From positions 1-40,475 of IMG/VR virus record IMGVR_UViG_3300032273_000072: a stretch of DNA of 40,475 bases, one strand, 5' to 3'. The position numbers were made by a program, and so were the translations under genes. The stretch is from a virus. Below the pieces are notes generated by a model. The model did not search any database and was not told where the DNA came from. It saw only the letters and a list, made by a program, of their open reading frames with translations. Each line of letters starts with the position of its first letter. The first letter of the stretch is position 1. This document shows, piece after piece, positions 6,687 to 14,730 of this stretch.

Positions 6687-7286
6687 ATACGATTTCACCA
6701 AATCCGGAAAAAGACGCTCAACCTCCTGCCGTAAAGGCGCGAAGAAAAATTTTTTGCCTAATAAGACTAAACATTCAGCATCTGGGTCCAAGAGCTTAAA
6801 GATTTTTCCAATAGGATCGTCAGCCAATTCATGTGAACCAATAATTGGACTAGGAAAAAAATAACCAGCCATGTGAGTCAACAAATAAGTGTCTAATTTT
6901 TCGTCAAAATGTTCCCACGCATTTCGTAATTCTCTATTTGCAAGAATTGAGTCATCCGTGATTTTATATAGTTTCTTTAAATACTCACCTCGATCCATGC
7001 GTAAACACTTTTGATGCTTGTTCTTTTTGTTACCAGCAGGTGATGGCCAGAAGTATCTAGATAGTGCACCAACATGAACGATTGCTTCTTGAACTTCGCT
7101 AATTAGCACCGCGGCATCATCGGTCTGGGTAAGTAAATAGTCATATTGCTCGAACGCAGCTAGAGCTCGTTCAGCAGAATACTGAACAGAATAGGTATAA
7201 AATGGGTTATGCATTGGCTGAATACCACTATATTCCAAAGTTAATTCAGCCCTACGTTCTAATTCATCGTTATCAATTTCTACCAC
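6681..7286 (-). CDS. HEPN-like cassette protein (201 aa)
   Basis: An alpha-helical protein with the motif RNAWEH at residues 121-126 in ANRELRNAWEHFDEKLDTY, the R-x4-6-H signature of HEPN domains; many HEPN proteins are RNases in toxin-antitoxin and phage-defence systems. The N-terminal half (YSAERALAAFEQYDYLL) is helical and a lysine-rich loop (GNKKNKHQKCLRMDRG) precedes the motif. GGAGAG lies upstream of the start at 7286. An attC ends 16 bases upstream and its stop codon overlaps the next attC, so the gene fills one cassette. The HEPN call rests on one short motif plus helical character. Confidence 0.7.
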   Translation of the reverse strand: MVEIDNDELERRAELTLEYSGIQPMHNPFYTYSVQYSAERALAAFEQYDYLLTQTDDAAVLISEVQEAIVHVGALSRYFWPSPAGNKKNKHQKCLRMDRGEYLKKLYKITDDSILANRELRNAWEHFDEKLDTYLLTHMAGYFFPSPIIGSHELADDPIGKIFKLLDPDAECLVLLGKKFFFAPLRQEVERLFPDLVKSYL

Positions 7287-7301
7287 TGAACTCTCCTGTA
7301 T

Positions 7302-7398
7302 TTATAACGCTGAGCACATGCGCCCCTTACTGTACAGTACCGAAACTCAATTCATACCAAAAATACCGAATATAAGGGGGCGACATGGTGCGTTTTAC
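7302..7398 (-). repeat. Integron attC site (minus orientation)
   Basis: A 97-bp imperfect palindrome. On the minus strand it starts GTAAAAC (7398-7392), has arms GCACCATG-TCGCCCCCTTA and TAAGGGGCGCATGTGC, a central TTCGGTATTTTTGG related to the cores at 6640 and 19200, and ends with the crossover box GTTATAA (7308-7302) preceded by GC. Box order, extended arms and position (between two same-strand cassette genes, just before the RBS of the downstream one) fit attC of chromosomal Vibrio-type integrons. Confidence 0.8.
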
Positions 7399-7591
7399 GA
7401 CTTTTTAAAGTTAAATAAGGCAATAACCCAACCATCAAGATCATATAAATTCCGATAAAAATGTAAACAACGAAATCGCGAAAATCTAAGTTCGTATATT
7501 TCATAACTGAAACAAACCAAAAACGATAGCTGGATGTTAGCTGTTAGGACGGAGTAGTATTATCGATACCAAAACTACCAAACCTGAGGTA
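7399..7591. other. Non-coding part of cassette behind the FRG gene
   Basis: No credible ORF. Immediately behind the stop of the FRG gene lies the minus-strand string TTTGGTAGTTTTGGTATC inside a short dyad (GATACC / GGTATC), resembling the attC core seen at 6640 and 7355; possibly a remnant of another attC. The rest is AT-rich and featureless to me. Confidence 0.4.
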
Positions 7592-8293
7592 TCACATTGA
7601 TTGCTTGTATGCGTTTTCTTGTCTCCAGTTTAAGAATTTACATAGACCTTCAAGGTCTGGAAATAAAGTTCGGCTACTTACCCCATGCCTATCCAGTGAT
7701 CTAAGTAATGTTTTTCTCTCATTTTCTGGAATATGAATTTCTATAACAGCTTTTTTTATTTCACGATTTTCTTCTAGAGGTACAAATCTCTTGGCCTTAC
7801 GTGAATATTTATGAGCTGTAAACCAACCATGCTGTGCAACTATTCTTGGGTTATTAAGGGTTGGCCTAATAACCATTGTTTTACCTGTATCAAATGGTCC
7901 TTTTACAGATTCACTTAAGAACTCATCAGCTGAAAGAACATATACATAAGCATCCCCTTCACGCCAATCACTACAAGCGAACCAAAGAGCTGCTAAAGGA
8001 TTACTTGTCCAGTCAAGCAATCTTGTTTTCATTCCAAAATGCTGAGCAACAACTAACAAATCCCAATCATTCATAGCTTGGTCGTAAAGAAGAGAATTCC
8101 CCATTCTTCGCAATTCTTGTAATAACGCTTTTTCCTCGTTTGTTGTATTCCTAGATGAATTCCCTCTAACTATGCTTGGAAGGAGGTTCCCTTGAACAGC
8201 TTGGCCGCGATAAAGAGTTAATTCAGAAGATCCGTTTAAAGACTCAACTTTCTCAATAAAATCTGAGAAATTTACTATCGTTTTAGATTGCAT
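7592..8293 (-). CDS. FRG-domain protein
   Basis: A 233-aa protein with the hallmark FRG pattern: [21 protein letters not shown] (residues 26-45) and [24 protein letters not shown] (84-107), ending in helices that contain [18 protein letters not shown] proteins are found in phage-defence and toxin contexts; the biochemical activity is not settled. AGAGGAG stands seven bases before the ATG at 8293, and the preceding gene ends 30 bases upstream on the same strand, so the two are probably co-transcribed and may form one cassette with the attC at 7302-7398. Confidence 0.85.
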   Translation of the reverse strand: MQSKTIVNFSDFIEKVESLNGSSELTLYRGQAVQGNLLPSIVRGNSSRNTTNEEKALLQELRRMGNSLLYDQAMNDWDLLVVAQHFGMKTRLLDWTSNPLAALWFACSDWREGDAYVYVLSADEFLSESVKGPFDTGKTMVIRPTLNNPRIVAQHGWFTAHKYSRKAKRFVPLEENREIKKAVIEIHIPENERKTLLRSLDRHGVSSRTLFPDLEGLCKFLNWRQENAYKQSM

Positions 8294-8323
8294 AATACTC
8301 CTCTAATGCATCACCTTGATTGT

Positions 8324-8884
8324 TTACATGGCTTGAAACTCTGTATTAAATTCTTCAAAAACCTGATTTCCACAGATTTTATATTGTTCTTTCAAGTAAT
8401 CTTTCAACTTAGCTAACATCAAGATAAATGTGTCTAACTTTTCACTTCCAAGAGCTGCTGCAAATGTAATGTTTGGTTTCAAGAATGTCGGCAACCCATC
8501 TGAATGATTAACATATACCTCACAAATCATTGATAATTTATCTGTATCATCAATATGAGCAAAAATTTGATTTCTCAAGTTATATATTTCATGATGCTGA
8601 ACACATTCTTTCTCATTAAAAATATTTTTTACTCTTGGTTTTAGTGAAAATCCTTTATTAGATGAGAAGAATTTGGCATAAGTTGTGATAGCTGAGATAT
8701 TGAATGCTCTAACCAAATCAAAATTAAAATCAGATTGACCCTCTTTACTTAATTCAGCTTTAGCCAAATTAACCCATTTAACAATATTATCAACTTCGAT
8801 CTCCATCAGAGCTAATTCATTAAGCCTTTTTGATTTCTTTGAAGTAAATTCATAACAGGTTGGATGCATTGTTGCCATTTTCAT
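8324..8884 (-). CDS. HEPN-like protein paired with the FRG gene
   Basis: A 186-aa, mostly helical protein. NLRNQIFAHIDDTDKL (residues 102-117) contains R104-x5-H110, the spacing of HEPN ribonuclease motifs and the form R-N-x-x-F-A-H often seen in HEPN/AbiV-like proteins. No membrane segment. GGAAA precedes the start at 8884; inner ATGs at codons 3 and 6 are alternatives. It is upstream of the FRG gene with a 30-base gap, so a HEPN+FRG unit is suggested. Function in defence is inference from motif and neighbourhood. Confidence 0.7.
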   Translation of the reverse strand: MKMATMHPTCYEFTSKKSKRLNELALMEIEVDNIVKWVNLAKAELSKEGQSDFNFDLVRAFNISAITTYAKFFSSNKGFSLKPRVKNIFNEKECVQHHEIYNLRNQIFAHIDDTDKLSMICEVYVNHSDGLPTFLKPNITFAAALGSEKLDTFILMLAKLKDYLKEQYKICGNQVFEEFNTEFQAM

Positions 8885-8919
8885 TAAATTTCCAAGTTTT
8901 TACTAAATCTAAATAGAAG

Positions 8920-9012
8920 ACATAGCCATGTACGTCTAAAATAAGGTGTGCGTACACTGAACTTACCAAGCCGCATCGAACTTCAAGCCAAAAACAGAGC
9001 AATTTGTTAGCT
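8920..9012 (-). repeat. Degenerate attC-like stretch (minus orientation)
   Basis: On the minus strand the stop codon of the 221-aa gene merges into AGCTAACAAATTGC (9012-8999), the usual way Vibrio cassettes join attC, followed by a GATGCGGCTTGG-type core and CACACCTTATT, a string also found in the attC at 19168. A proper crossover box (GTTRRRY) is not seen at the far end, so the site looks decayed. Low confidence. Confidence 0.3.
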
Positions 9013-9672
9013 GCGATGCTCAAATTTACCTTTATGGACTCCATCACATAGTACTTTTAACCATATGAAGAATTCATCCATACTTGGGTCGAGTTCCAAA
9101 CTTTCATCTTCTCCTGCATTCATACATACAAGGATCAATTGGCCTGTATTAGGCTTCAAATTAACGTAATCAATGTCAAATTTTACAGAGTTGTCAGCAA
9201 TACCAGGCAACCATTCCAGCTCTATCGGGAACTGGTTTATAAACCTGTCTGTCGCAGCAAGAAATAGTTCTGTTACATCAATAAAATCTTTGGTTTCTGA
9301 TTCTGTGGGGATATAGTATTCGTGCTCAACAGCATTACGAACTGAATTTAGTTTCTTCAATATTCGCGGTGTCACTATGCCACATTTCTGACAATATTCT
9401 AAATAAGTGTGAAAATTCGAGTGGCCTTTCTTTTTATGAGTATAACCGAAAGCTTTAGCAATCGTTTCTACTTGTAAGTGCATTGCTCTTTTTGCATTTG
9501 AAAGTGCGTTAACTCGAATTCTACTATTTGTAGGGTCAAGGCAGCTTTCTAGATCTTCGATAGAAAAATCCAAGTAAAGATGTGGTGTTGTCTCTACTGG
9601 ATACGAAATTTTATCCCAACTAGTTGAGAACGCTGGATCGAAATTATCATAATGAGATGGTAATGGTATCAA
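9007..9672 (-). CDS. HEPN-like cassette protein (221 aa)
   Basis: Residues 57-120 are helical and end in KKLNSVRNAVEHEYYIPT, with R112-N-A-V-E-H117, again the R-x4-H HEPN motif; the preceding AMHLQVETIAKAFG resembles the first helix of small HEPN domains. The C-terminal 90 residues (SVKFDIDYVNLKPNTGQLILVCM ... EFFIWLKVLCDGVH) look like a mixed alpha/beta domain of unknown type. The start at 9672 lacks a strong ribosome site. It is the most upstream gene of the minus-strand accessory cluster. Its role as an RNase or regulator of another toxin is inference. Confidence 0.65.
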   Translation of the reverse strand: MIPLPSHYDNFDPAFSTSWDKISYPVETTPHLYLDFSIEDLESCLDPTNSRIRVNALSNAKRAMHLQVETIAKAFGYTHKKKGHSNFHTYLEYCQKCGIVTPRILKKLNSVRNAVEHEYYIPTESETKDFIDVTELFLAATDRFINQFPIELEWLPGIADNSVKFDIDYVNLKPNTGQLILVCMNAGEDESLELDPSMDEFFIWLKVLCDGVHKGKFEHRS

Positions 9673-10317
9673 TTAAATGCCTCCATTTCGAAAAGTAGCT
9701 AATATTTTATTTAACAATCTAAAGTCGTATATCTCATAGTTGCATCAAGCGTTTAATCGTAACAACAAACACAACATTCTTTTGGTTCGTAAAATACCTA
9801 TTACGTTAAATCGCCGATTTAGTAGAGTAAAACACCAGGCTAAGTTCCTTAACGCTTACTGTCTGCTATTTTAGCTCGTTATGTATGCAAAATAATACAA
9901 AATGTGTCTAAAAGTTTATTGCCAGTATCAATGGATATGATGTTGATCATGTTATCAATTCAGATTCGGTATAACTTGATGGTTAACAAATCAAAATTAT
10001 AGCTTTGTCATCTAATTAAGGGCACAAGTGACTTGGCTGTCTGAAGGGCTGTTAATGCGGATTTTTGAGTCAGTAGCGGTTTCGACCTGCAAGTTATGTC
10101 GAAAAATTGAGATAGAGAAGTGGTCTTCTGTTGCCAAGCCTTGAAAAATATTTGCTGTCTACTTTAGTCATTAATCCAGCAGACCTCCTTCGTTGATTGC
10201 AGATTGAGACGTTAACTTGTTCATTGCTTAATTAATGTGTACGGACGTTTCTTAGGCTAATACCATAAGTCGTTTATGCCCTAAAACTTGTTAGTTATGA
10301 GAAGGGAATGAGTCGCG
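9673..10317. other. Non-coding stretch between the two accessory blocks
   Basis: About 645 bases without a convincing gene. At 9743-9884 there are AAGCGTTTAA and TTAACGCTT in inverted order and a terminal GTTATGT (9878-9884), reminiscent of attC parts, but arms and boxes do not form a consistent site. The upstream signals for the minus-strand cluster and the plus-strand operon must lie here; I could not place convincing promoter boxes. Confidence 0.4.
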
Positions 10318-10488
10318 ATGAAGAGTTTGCCATTATTGATAAACAAAAATGATCCTATTGGTTTTGTGAGTTGCTCGGAGTTATGTTTGTTTACAACAAA
10401 CATGATCGGTTTAGTGAGAAAGGAAGGTTATGAGAAGTTTTCTAATGCTCTGTTTAATCAGGTTAAAGTGGAATTCAATGCTGTATGA
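10318..10488 (+). CDS. Possible 56-aa protein ahead of the nuclease-ATPase operon
   Basis: ORF from ATG 10318 to TGA 10488, beginning MKSLPLLINKNDPIGFVSCSE and ending KFSNALFNQVKVEFNAV. A GAAGGGA motif lies about eleven bases upstream. A second, overlapping short frame (ATG at 10308, MSRDEEFAIIDKQK) covers the same bases, which makes the true reading uncertain. No family is recognised. It ends 67 bases before the nuclease gene and reads the same way, so it could be a small regulator or simply chance coding. Confidence 0.4.
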   Translation: MKSLPLLINKNDPIGFVSCSELCLFTTNMIGLVRKEGYEKFSNALFNQVKVEFNAV

Positions 10489-10555
10489 ATAACCAATAGA
10501 TATATAGGGCTATATATTGCATAGTCTGCATATGAAGTGGTTATAAGGTAAACCA

Positions 10556-11671
10556 ATGGATATGCCAGATATTGATGATAACTCAGGTGTTGAAGCATTA
10601 CTTGGGTTTGAGTTTCAGCGAAATTGTGCACTATTGTTATTATTGGATAACTATAAGTCATATAAAGATAGAAATTATTTTATCTCGATAGAGCACTATG
10701 ATGATTTTTTGTTTGGATTTAGAGATTTTAGTAACAGTAAAATTGAGCACATAAAAAGTTATCAGGCCAAAAAGCTGACGGATCCAAAATGGACGATCGC
10801 AGGCCTTGCTTTACCTACAAGTAAGATGCTGAATGTGGGTAAAGCTATAAATCATGATATTGCAGACAAAACACCAGACTTTCGTGCCGATTTGATATTT
10901 GTATCAGATAGTGTTATTGAACTTAAATCAGATAATTTAAATAAAGGCAATAATCAGAAAGCGAAATACGACATAGAAAGAATTAGAATAGATAATCCCT
11001 ATATGTCATATAACGAATTACCTACTAATTTGCAGATACTTGTGGCTAACAGTGTAAAAGCAGTCACAAAAAATACATATTGTGCTTCCGAGTTCAACTC
11101 TCTTGGCTATGAATGGGTAGATTTGCCAAAAACACCTCGTAATCAGCTTGCTATATTAGAAACAAGAGTCGGAGAGAGTTTTTTAGGGGTTCCTGATGCT
11201 AAAGCTGCACTATTAGTTCTCTTGAGTTTGTTTAAAAGTATTGAAGCGGTTCATAATAAACGTAAGCAAATATCATTGTTGGATAGCCGAAAAATTTTGG
11301 AAGGTCATGACATAGGAATAGCTGTCACAGTTATTGATTTGGAAAGTCGAGCTTTAGATTTCTGGCGACAATCGGCTGAACAATTTTGCCCTAAACTTAA
11401 GCTTCCAATGGGAAAGTCTAATAAAGCATCTGAGTATATTGGGATGGCATTTGAATTATTTAAAGATAAAAATAACCAAGAGCATAAAAAGATATTTAGC
11501 TTTGTTAGGGATCATGCCTTTGAAGACTTTTGCTATAGTTCAGCCGATACAATTGAAATGTTTGTTGATAAATATTATAAATCAAATATAGCATCAAATG
11601 TTATTGAACGTGAAGATGTGATTTTTGCAATTGTTTGTGCATATGTTCAAACTAGAGATATTAAAGTATGA
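10556..11671 (+). CDS. DUF4297/Cap4-like nuclease, effector of a two-gene system
   Basis: A 371-aa protein starting with SGVEALLGFEFQRNCALLLLLDNY (residues 10-33), then FISIEHYDDFLF (42-53) and IKSYQAKK (66-73). This order of G-x-x-x-Q helix, E-x-x-D-D and Q-x-K is that of the DUF4297/Cap4 PD-(D/E)xK-type dsDNA endonuclease domain; E46, D49/D50, Q70 and K72 would be the active-site set. The rest is helical and unassigned. The ATG of the ATPase gene overlaps its stop codon (ATGA), so the two are coupled. In Lamassu, such a nuclease (LmuA) is held by an SMC-like ATPase (LmuB) and released on phage attack; the role here is by analogy. The gene is very AT-rich relative to the phage backbone. Confidence 0.75.
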   Translation: MDMPDIDDNSGVEALLGFEFQRNCALLLLLDNYKSYKDRNYFISIEHYDDFLFGFRDFSNSKIEHIKSYQAKKLTDPKWTIAGLALPTSKMLNVGKAINHDIADKTPDFRADLIFVSDSVIELKSDNLNKGNNQKAKYDIERIRIDNPYMSYNELPTNLQILVANSVKAVTKNTYCASEFNSLGYEWVDLPKTPRNQLAILETRVGESFLGVPDAKAALLVLLSLFKSIEAVHNKRKQISLLDSRKILEGHDIGIAVTVIDLESRALDFWRQSAEQFCPKLKLPMGKSNKASEYIGMAFELFKDKNNQEHKKIFSFVRDHAFEDFCYSSADTIEMFVDKYYKSNIASNVIEREDVIFAIVCAYVQTRDIKV

Positions 11672-13422
11672 AAATTATTAATTATAAAGAGTTTTTCGTC
11701 TTCAATAGAATTACAAAAAAAGGGTTCTGGGAAGAGTTCGATAGCGGTATAAATATTATAAGTGGTAGGAATACTTCAGGGAAAAGCACATTAATTCAAA
11801 GTTTGCTGTATGTTTTTGGTATTAATGATGAAAAAGAAAATCTTGATGATATCATTAGTGTATTCACAATATTTTATTTGAGGTTTGAAATCAGAACCGA
11901 TGGCGTTTGTAGTGAATACTCCATAGTTAGAGAATGTGACAATATATATGTAAAATCACCTAATGGTAGAATTGACAACTTTTCAGGTATAACTGGTAAC
12001 AATTCAATTGAACATAAAAAGTTAAAGCAATTTTTATCAGAGCTATTCGGTTTTTCATTACATTTAGAATCTCAAGGTGAGATGAGGCCTGCTTCGTTAG
12101 AAGTTATGTTTTTACCTTACTATGTATCTCAGTCAGTTGGTTGGGTGTACCTTAGAAGCTCATTTTCGAATTTGAGTTTTTATAAAAACTTTAAAGAAGA
12201 CTATCTTAACTACTATCTAGGCATAGATTCTAGTTATAACCGTGAGAAAAAAATCGAACTTACCGAACAGAAAAAAGAGTTAGATAGTGAAGTTAAACAG
12301 TTAGAAAAGAACTTGAAAAAAGACAAGTTTAAAGTAGCTAAATTACTTGATGAAAAGTTCGGTTCTGACGCAGATAAGTATATTAGTGGTTATAATGAAT
12401 CCTTTAAGCTCTTAACTACTGCAAGAAATGATGTAATAAGGTACACGAACCAACATTCATTAATGAAAATTCGTCTTAATATTATAAATCAGACGGATAG
12501 AAATTTAAAAAAACAAGAGCCTGGTTCAGCCAAGTGTCCTGCATGTGAACAGGTAATTGAAAGTAACATTCATACTATTTATGAATACCACCAAAATATA
12601 AATGACACGTTAAAAGTTAAAGTTGAACAGAAAAATAAAATTGAATTGATTCAAAAAAAGATAAATACAAGTATAAATAAAGTGGGAAAATATACAAAGG
12701 AAATAAAAGAAAACTATTCTGTTTTGGAAGGTTTTTCTTTTGATGGCGTAAGCTTTGTTGAATGGGTTAATCATAAAGTAGATCTTAAATTGTATGAAAC
12801 TAGTCAGGAAGAAATAGTTGTAAATACAGGAAAAATCGAAGTATTAAGTAGGCAGTTAAAAAATTTTAAAACTGATGATGAAGTTAAGAAAGAGCAATTT
12901 AAAAAAGAGAGAGAGTTTTACAAGATATTCAAAAAATATCTTTCCGAATTAGATGTTAAAGAGTTCTCAAAATCAAGTTATCAGGATTTATACAAAATTT
13001 CCTCTTTTCCTGTTCAAGGTGTGGAGCTACATAAAACGATTATGGCATATCACTTTGCATTTAATAAAGTAATGTTAGATACTCCTGAAATACATCGTCT
13101 ACCACTTTTGCTGGATGCAATCTTAAAAGAAGATATTGATCCAACTAGCTTAGATTTGATTTTTAAGTTTATTAATAAAAACAAGCCAAAAGATACTCAA
13201 ACATTTATTACAATGTCTGAGTCAAAAGTAGATGAAAAGAGGGATAGGGAAAGCGCGGTCGAGGGGCTTAAAATGAATGAGATTAATAGAGATTATTTTT
13301 CAGATGAAGCTAAAGTCATTTACGTTGGGAAATGTGTTGACAAACGTTCATTTTTAACACCAATTTTAAGCGATCATGATGAATTACTACGTGATATAGA
13401 CGAAATGGTTTATTCAGTCTAG
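11668..13422 (+). CDS. SMC/Rad50-like ATPase, partner of the nuclease
   Basis: A 584-aa protein. Walker A is GRNTSGKST (residues 33-41). Coiled-coil segments (about 190-285 and 310-420) flank C290-P-A-C293, a zinc-hook-like CxxC as in Rad50. After the second coil, a degenerate signature region (VELHKTIMAYHFAFNKV) precedes a Walker B-like LPLLLDAILKEDI (D483). The protein is shorter than full SMC proteins, fitting LmuB-type defence ATPases. It probably senses DNA ends or replication intermediates and controls the upstream nuclease (inference). It overlaps that gene by four bases and is followed by a strong terminator. No third Lamassu gene (LmuC-like) is present next to it. Confidence 0.85.
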   Translation: MKIINYKEFFVFNRITKKGFWEEFDSGINIISGRNTSGKSTLIQSLLYVFGINDEKENLDDIISVFTIFYLRFEIRTDGVCSEYSIVRECDNIYVKSPNGRIDNFSGITGNNSIEHKKLKQFLSELFGFSLHLESQGEMRPASLEVMFLPYYVSQSVGWVYLRSSFSNLSFYKNFKEDYLNYYLGIDSSYNREKKIELTEQKKELDSEVKQLEKNLKKDKFKVAKLLDEKFGSDADKYISGYNESFKLLTTARNDVIRYTNQHSLMKIRLNIINQTDRNLKKQEPGSAKCPACEQVIESNIHTIYEYHQNINDTLKVKVEQKNKIELIQKKINTSINKVGKYTKEIKENYSVLEGFSFDGVSFVEWVNHKVDLKLYETSQEEIVVNTGKIEVLSRQLKNFKTDDEVKKEQFKKEREFYKIFKKYLSELDVKEFSKSSYQDLYKISSFPVQGVELHKTIMAYHFAFNKVMLDTPEIHRLPLLLDAILKEDIDPTSLDLIFKFINKNKPKDTQTFITMSESKVDEKRDRESAVEGLKMNEINRDYFSDEAKVIYVGKCVDKRSFLTPILSDHDELLRDIDEMVYSV

Positions 13423-13482
13423 ATTTTCTAGCGATAATGATCGCTACCTCTTAAAGCTATCTTTATGCTCTACCCACTACAC

Positions 13483-13516
13483 CACCGCAGTAAAAATACA
13501 GTGCTGCGGTGTTTTT
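13483..13516 (+). terminator. Rho-independent terminator after the ATPase gene
   Basis: Stem CACCGCAG / CTGCGGTG with a 13-base loop, followed by TTTTT. Closes the nuclease-ATPase operon. Confidence 0.85.
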
Positions 13517-13582
13517 CAACAGCTCACCTTAGGCAAAGTCTCGCCATTGGTGGTGTATTGTGGCGTTAACATTTCACCTCGC

Positions 13583-13663
13583 ATTCCCTATTTTTGTTCA
13601 ATATAGCCCTTTTTTTTTTAGTAGGGAATCAAAATTAGACATGGTAAGGCCTTTGTTCCCTAC
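13583..13663. repeat. Three-fold TTCCCTA inverted repeats
   Basis: ATTCCCTA (13583-13590) and TAGGGAAT (13622-13629) form one 8-bp dyad; GTAGGGAA (13621-13628) and TTCCCTAC (13656-13663) form a second sharing the middle arm. A run of ten T and a following A lie between the first two. They could be alternating RNA structures or protein sites upstream of the small ORF at 13707; no family is recognised. Confidence 0.5.
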
Positions 13664-13706
13664 ACACTTAGTAGTTATATAATTAAACAAACGATGAGGT
13701 GTTAAT

Positions 13707-13781
13707 ATGAGCGAAAAAGTAAGCCTTATTCGACCTCACCGGTTTCGATACTTCACTGCATTCAATCGACCAAATTTATAA
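13707..13781 (+). CDS. Possible 24-aa peptide or gene remnant
   Basis: ATG at 13707 with GATGAGGTG upstream (a good ribosome site), encoding a basic peptide that contains SEKVSLIRPHRFRYF, with TAA at 13779. The good start signal and short body suggest the 5' end of a gene cut off by a stop or deletion, or a leader peptide. No function assigned. Confidence 0.35.
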   Translation: MSEKVSLIRPHRFRYFTAFNRPNL

Positions 13782-13927
13782 TTAGGCTGACATTTAGGCA
13801 GCTCAGTAAACAGATGCCAGAGAAATAAGTAATGGGGTAAGTTTTGCATTTTTCCTTACAGATCTTCCCATAGTTAAATTAATCCGTTAAATGCTAATTT
13901 AGCAAATTCACTGACTAACAATTGTCC

Positions 13928-13971
13928 CATATATAGTTTAGAGCAATTGTGATCGCTTTAAACCATATATG
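13928..13971. promoter_or_regulatory. Long imperfect palindrome before the lysis genes
   Basis: Arms CATATATAGTTTAGAGC and GCTTTAAACCATATATG surround about ten bases (AATTGTGATC). CAATTGT also occurs just upstream at 13919. Located about 115 bases before the first plus-strand gene of the lysis block; it may be an operator for late transcription or an RNA hairpin. No terminator T-run follows. Confidence 0.5.
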
Positions 13972-14084
13972 CCCTAAAGCGCACGCCACAATCATTAAAT
14001 ATGACGAAACTATCAATGCTGGTGGCTCTAATTGTTTAGTTAAGCATAATCAAACAACGTTTAATATTATGGAGAGGCTGCATC

Positions 14085-14279
14085 ATGCCGGAACATAACA
14101 TAAGAAATGTTGATGAGATGCTTAGTTCATCAGTAGCAATGCTAGAAGTGTTGGAGGTATTGGTACTTGAGGGATTGCTTATAGATTACGTCGATGTTGA
14201 AACGATTGGAACGTACATCAACCATATAAAAAATAATCAACTTATCGTTGCTCAGATTATTGAGCAATGCATTAAATAG
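14085..14279 (+). CDS. Unknown 64-aa helical protein
   Basis: Start ATG 14085 with GGAGAGG upstream. The sequence is acidic and strongly helical (VDEMLSSSVAMLEVLEVLVLEGLLIDYVDVETIGTYINHIKNNQLIVAQIIEQCIK), with hydrophobic residues spaced as in a helical bundle, not as a membrane span. It precedes the lysis cassette and could be a late regulator or accessory protein; I do not recognise a family. Confidence 0.55.
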   Translation: MPEHNIRNVDEMLSSSVAMLEVLEVLVLEGLLIDYVDVETIGTYINHIKNNQLIVAQIIEQCIK

Positions 14280-14437
14280 TCAAATCAATTCTGCTAATTA
14301 TAGGTGAGCTTTTTCCTTTGATTAATGCCCGCCTAATTTTTTAGATGATTTAGAACTTTCCACAAAACCACATCCACCTTCTTGTAGTGATTTATCTTTG
14401 CTGTTATTTTTACTGTGTATACATACAGGGGTAGATC

Positions 14438-14689
14438 ATGACTATTCATGCAGGAGTAACCGTTTTAGTCGGGGCCATCAGCGCTGGTGTAGCACTTCTT
14501 GGTAGCGTGTCATATTCATCATTTCACGATGGAGAGAACAGCCGTCAGATTAAAGTTAACGCTGAGCACATCCACCAGCTCGAGTTAAACACTAAAGACA
14601 TCGCAACAACACTGCATAAAATTGAAATTGATACCGCTGTATCCAGGGAGAAGGCCGAATGGCTCTATGACAATGCCACAAAACCATAA
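14438..14689 (+). CDS. Small membrane protein of the lysis cassette
   Basis: An 83-aa protein with one N-terminal hydrophobic segment (GVTVLVGAISAGVALLGSVSYSSF, residues 5-29) and a polar helical tail (QIKVNAEHIHQLELNTKDIATTLHKIEIDTAVSREKAEWLYDN) that could form a coiled coil. One span plus a soluble helix fits a holin-like, antiholin or inner-membrane spanin component. It directly precedes the amidase gene, 41 bases away. Which lysis role it has cannot be read from the sequence. Confidence 0.6.
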   Translation: MTIHAGVTVLVGAISAGVALLGSVSYSSFHDGENSRQIKVNAEHIHQLELNTKDIATTLHKIEIDTAVSREKAEWLYDNATKP

Positions 14690-14730
14690 ATGTGGGTCAT
14701 GGATTAATCTCATGAACTTTGGAGCATGTA

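Noticed and set aside
8850-9047. 65-codon minus ORF bridging two accessory genes
   Set aside because: Covers attC-like sequence and the ends of both neighbours; an open frame by chance.
9743-9884. attC-like site with AAGCGTTTAA / TTAACGCTT and final GTTATGT
   Set aside because: Boxes and arms do not line up into one palindrome in either orientation; kept only as a note in the non-coding stretch.
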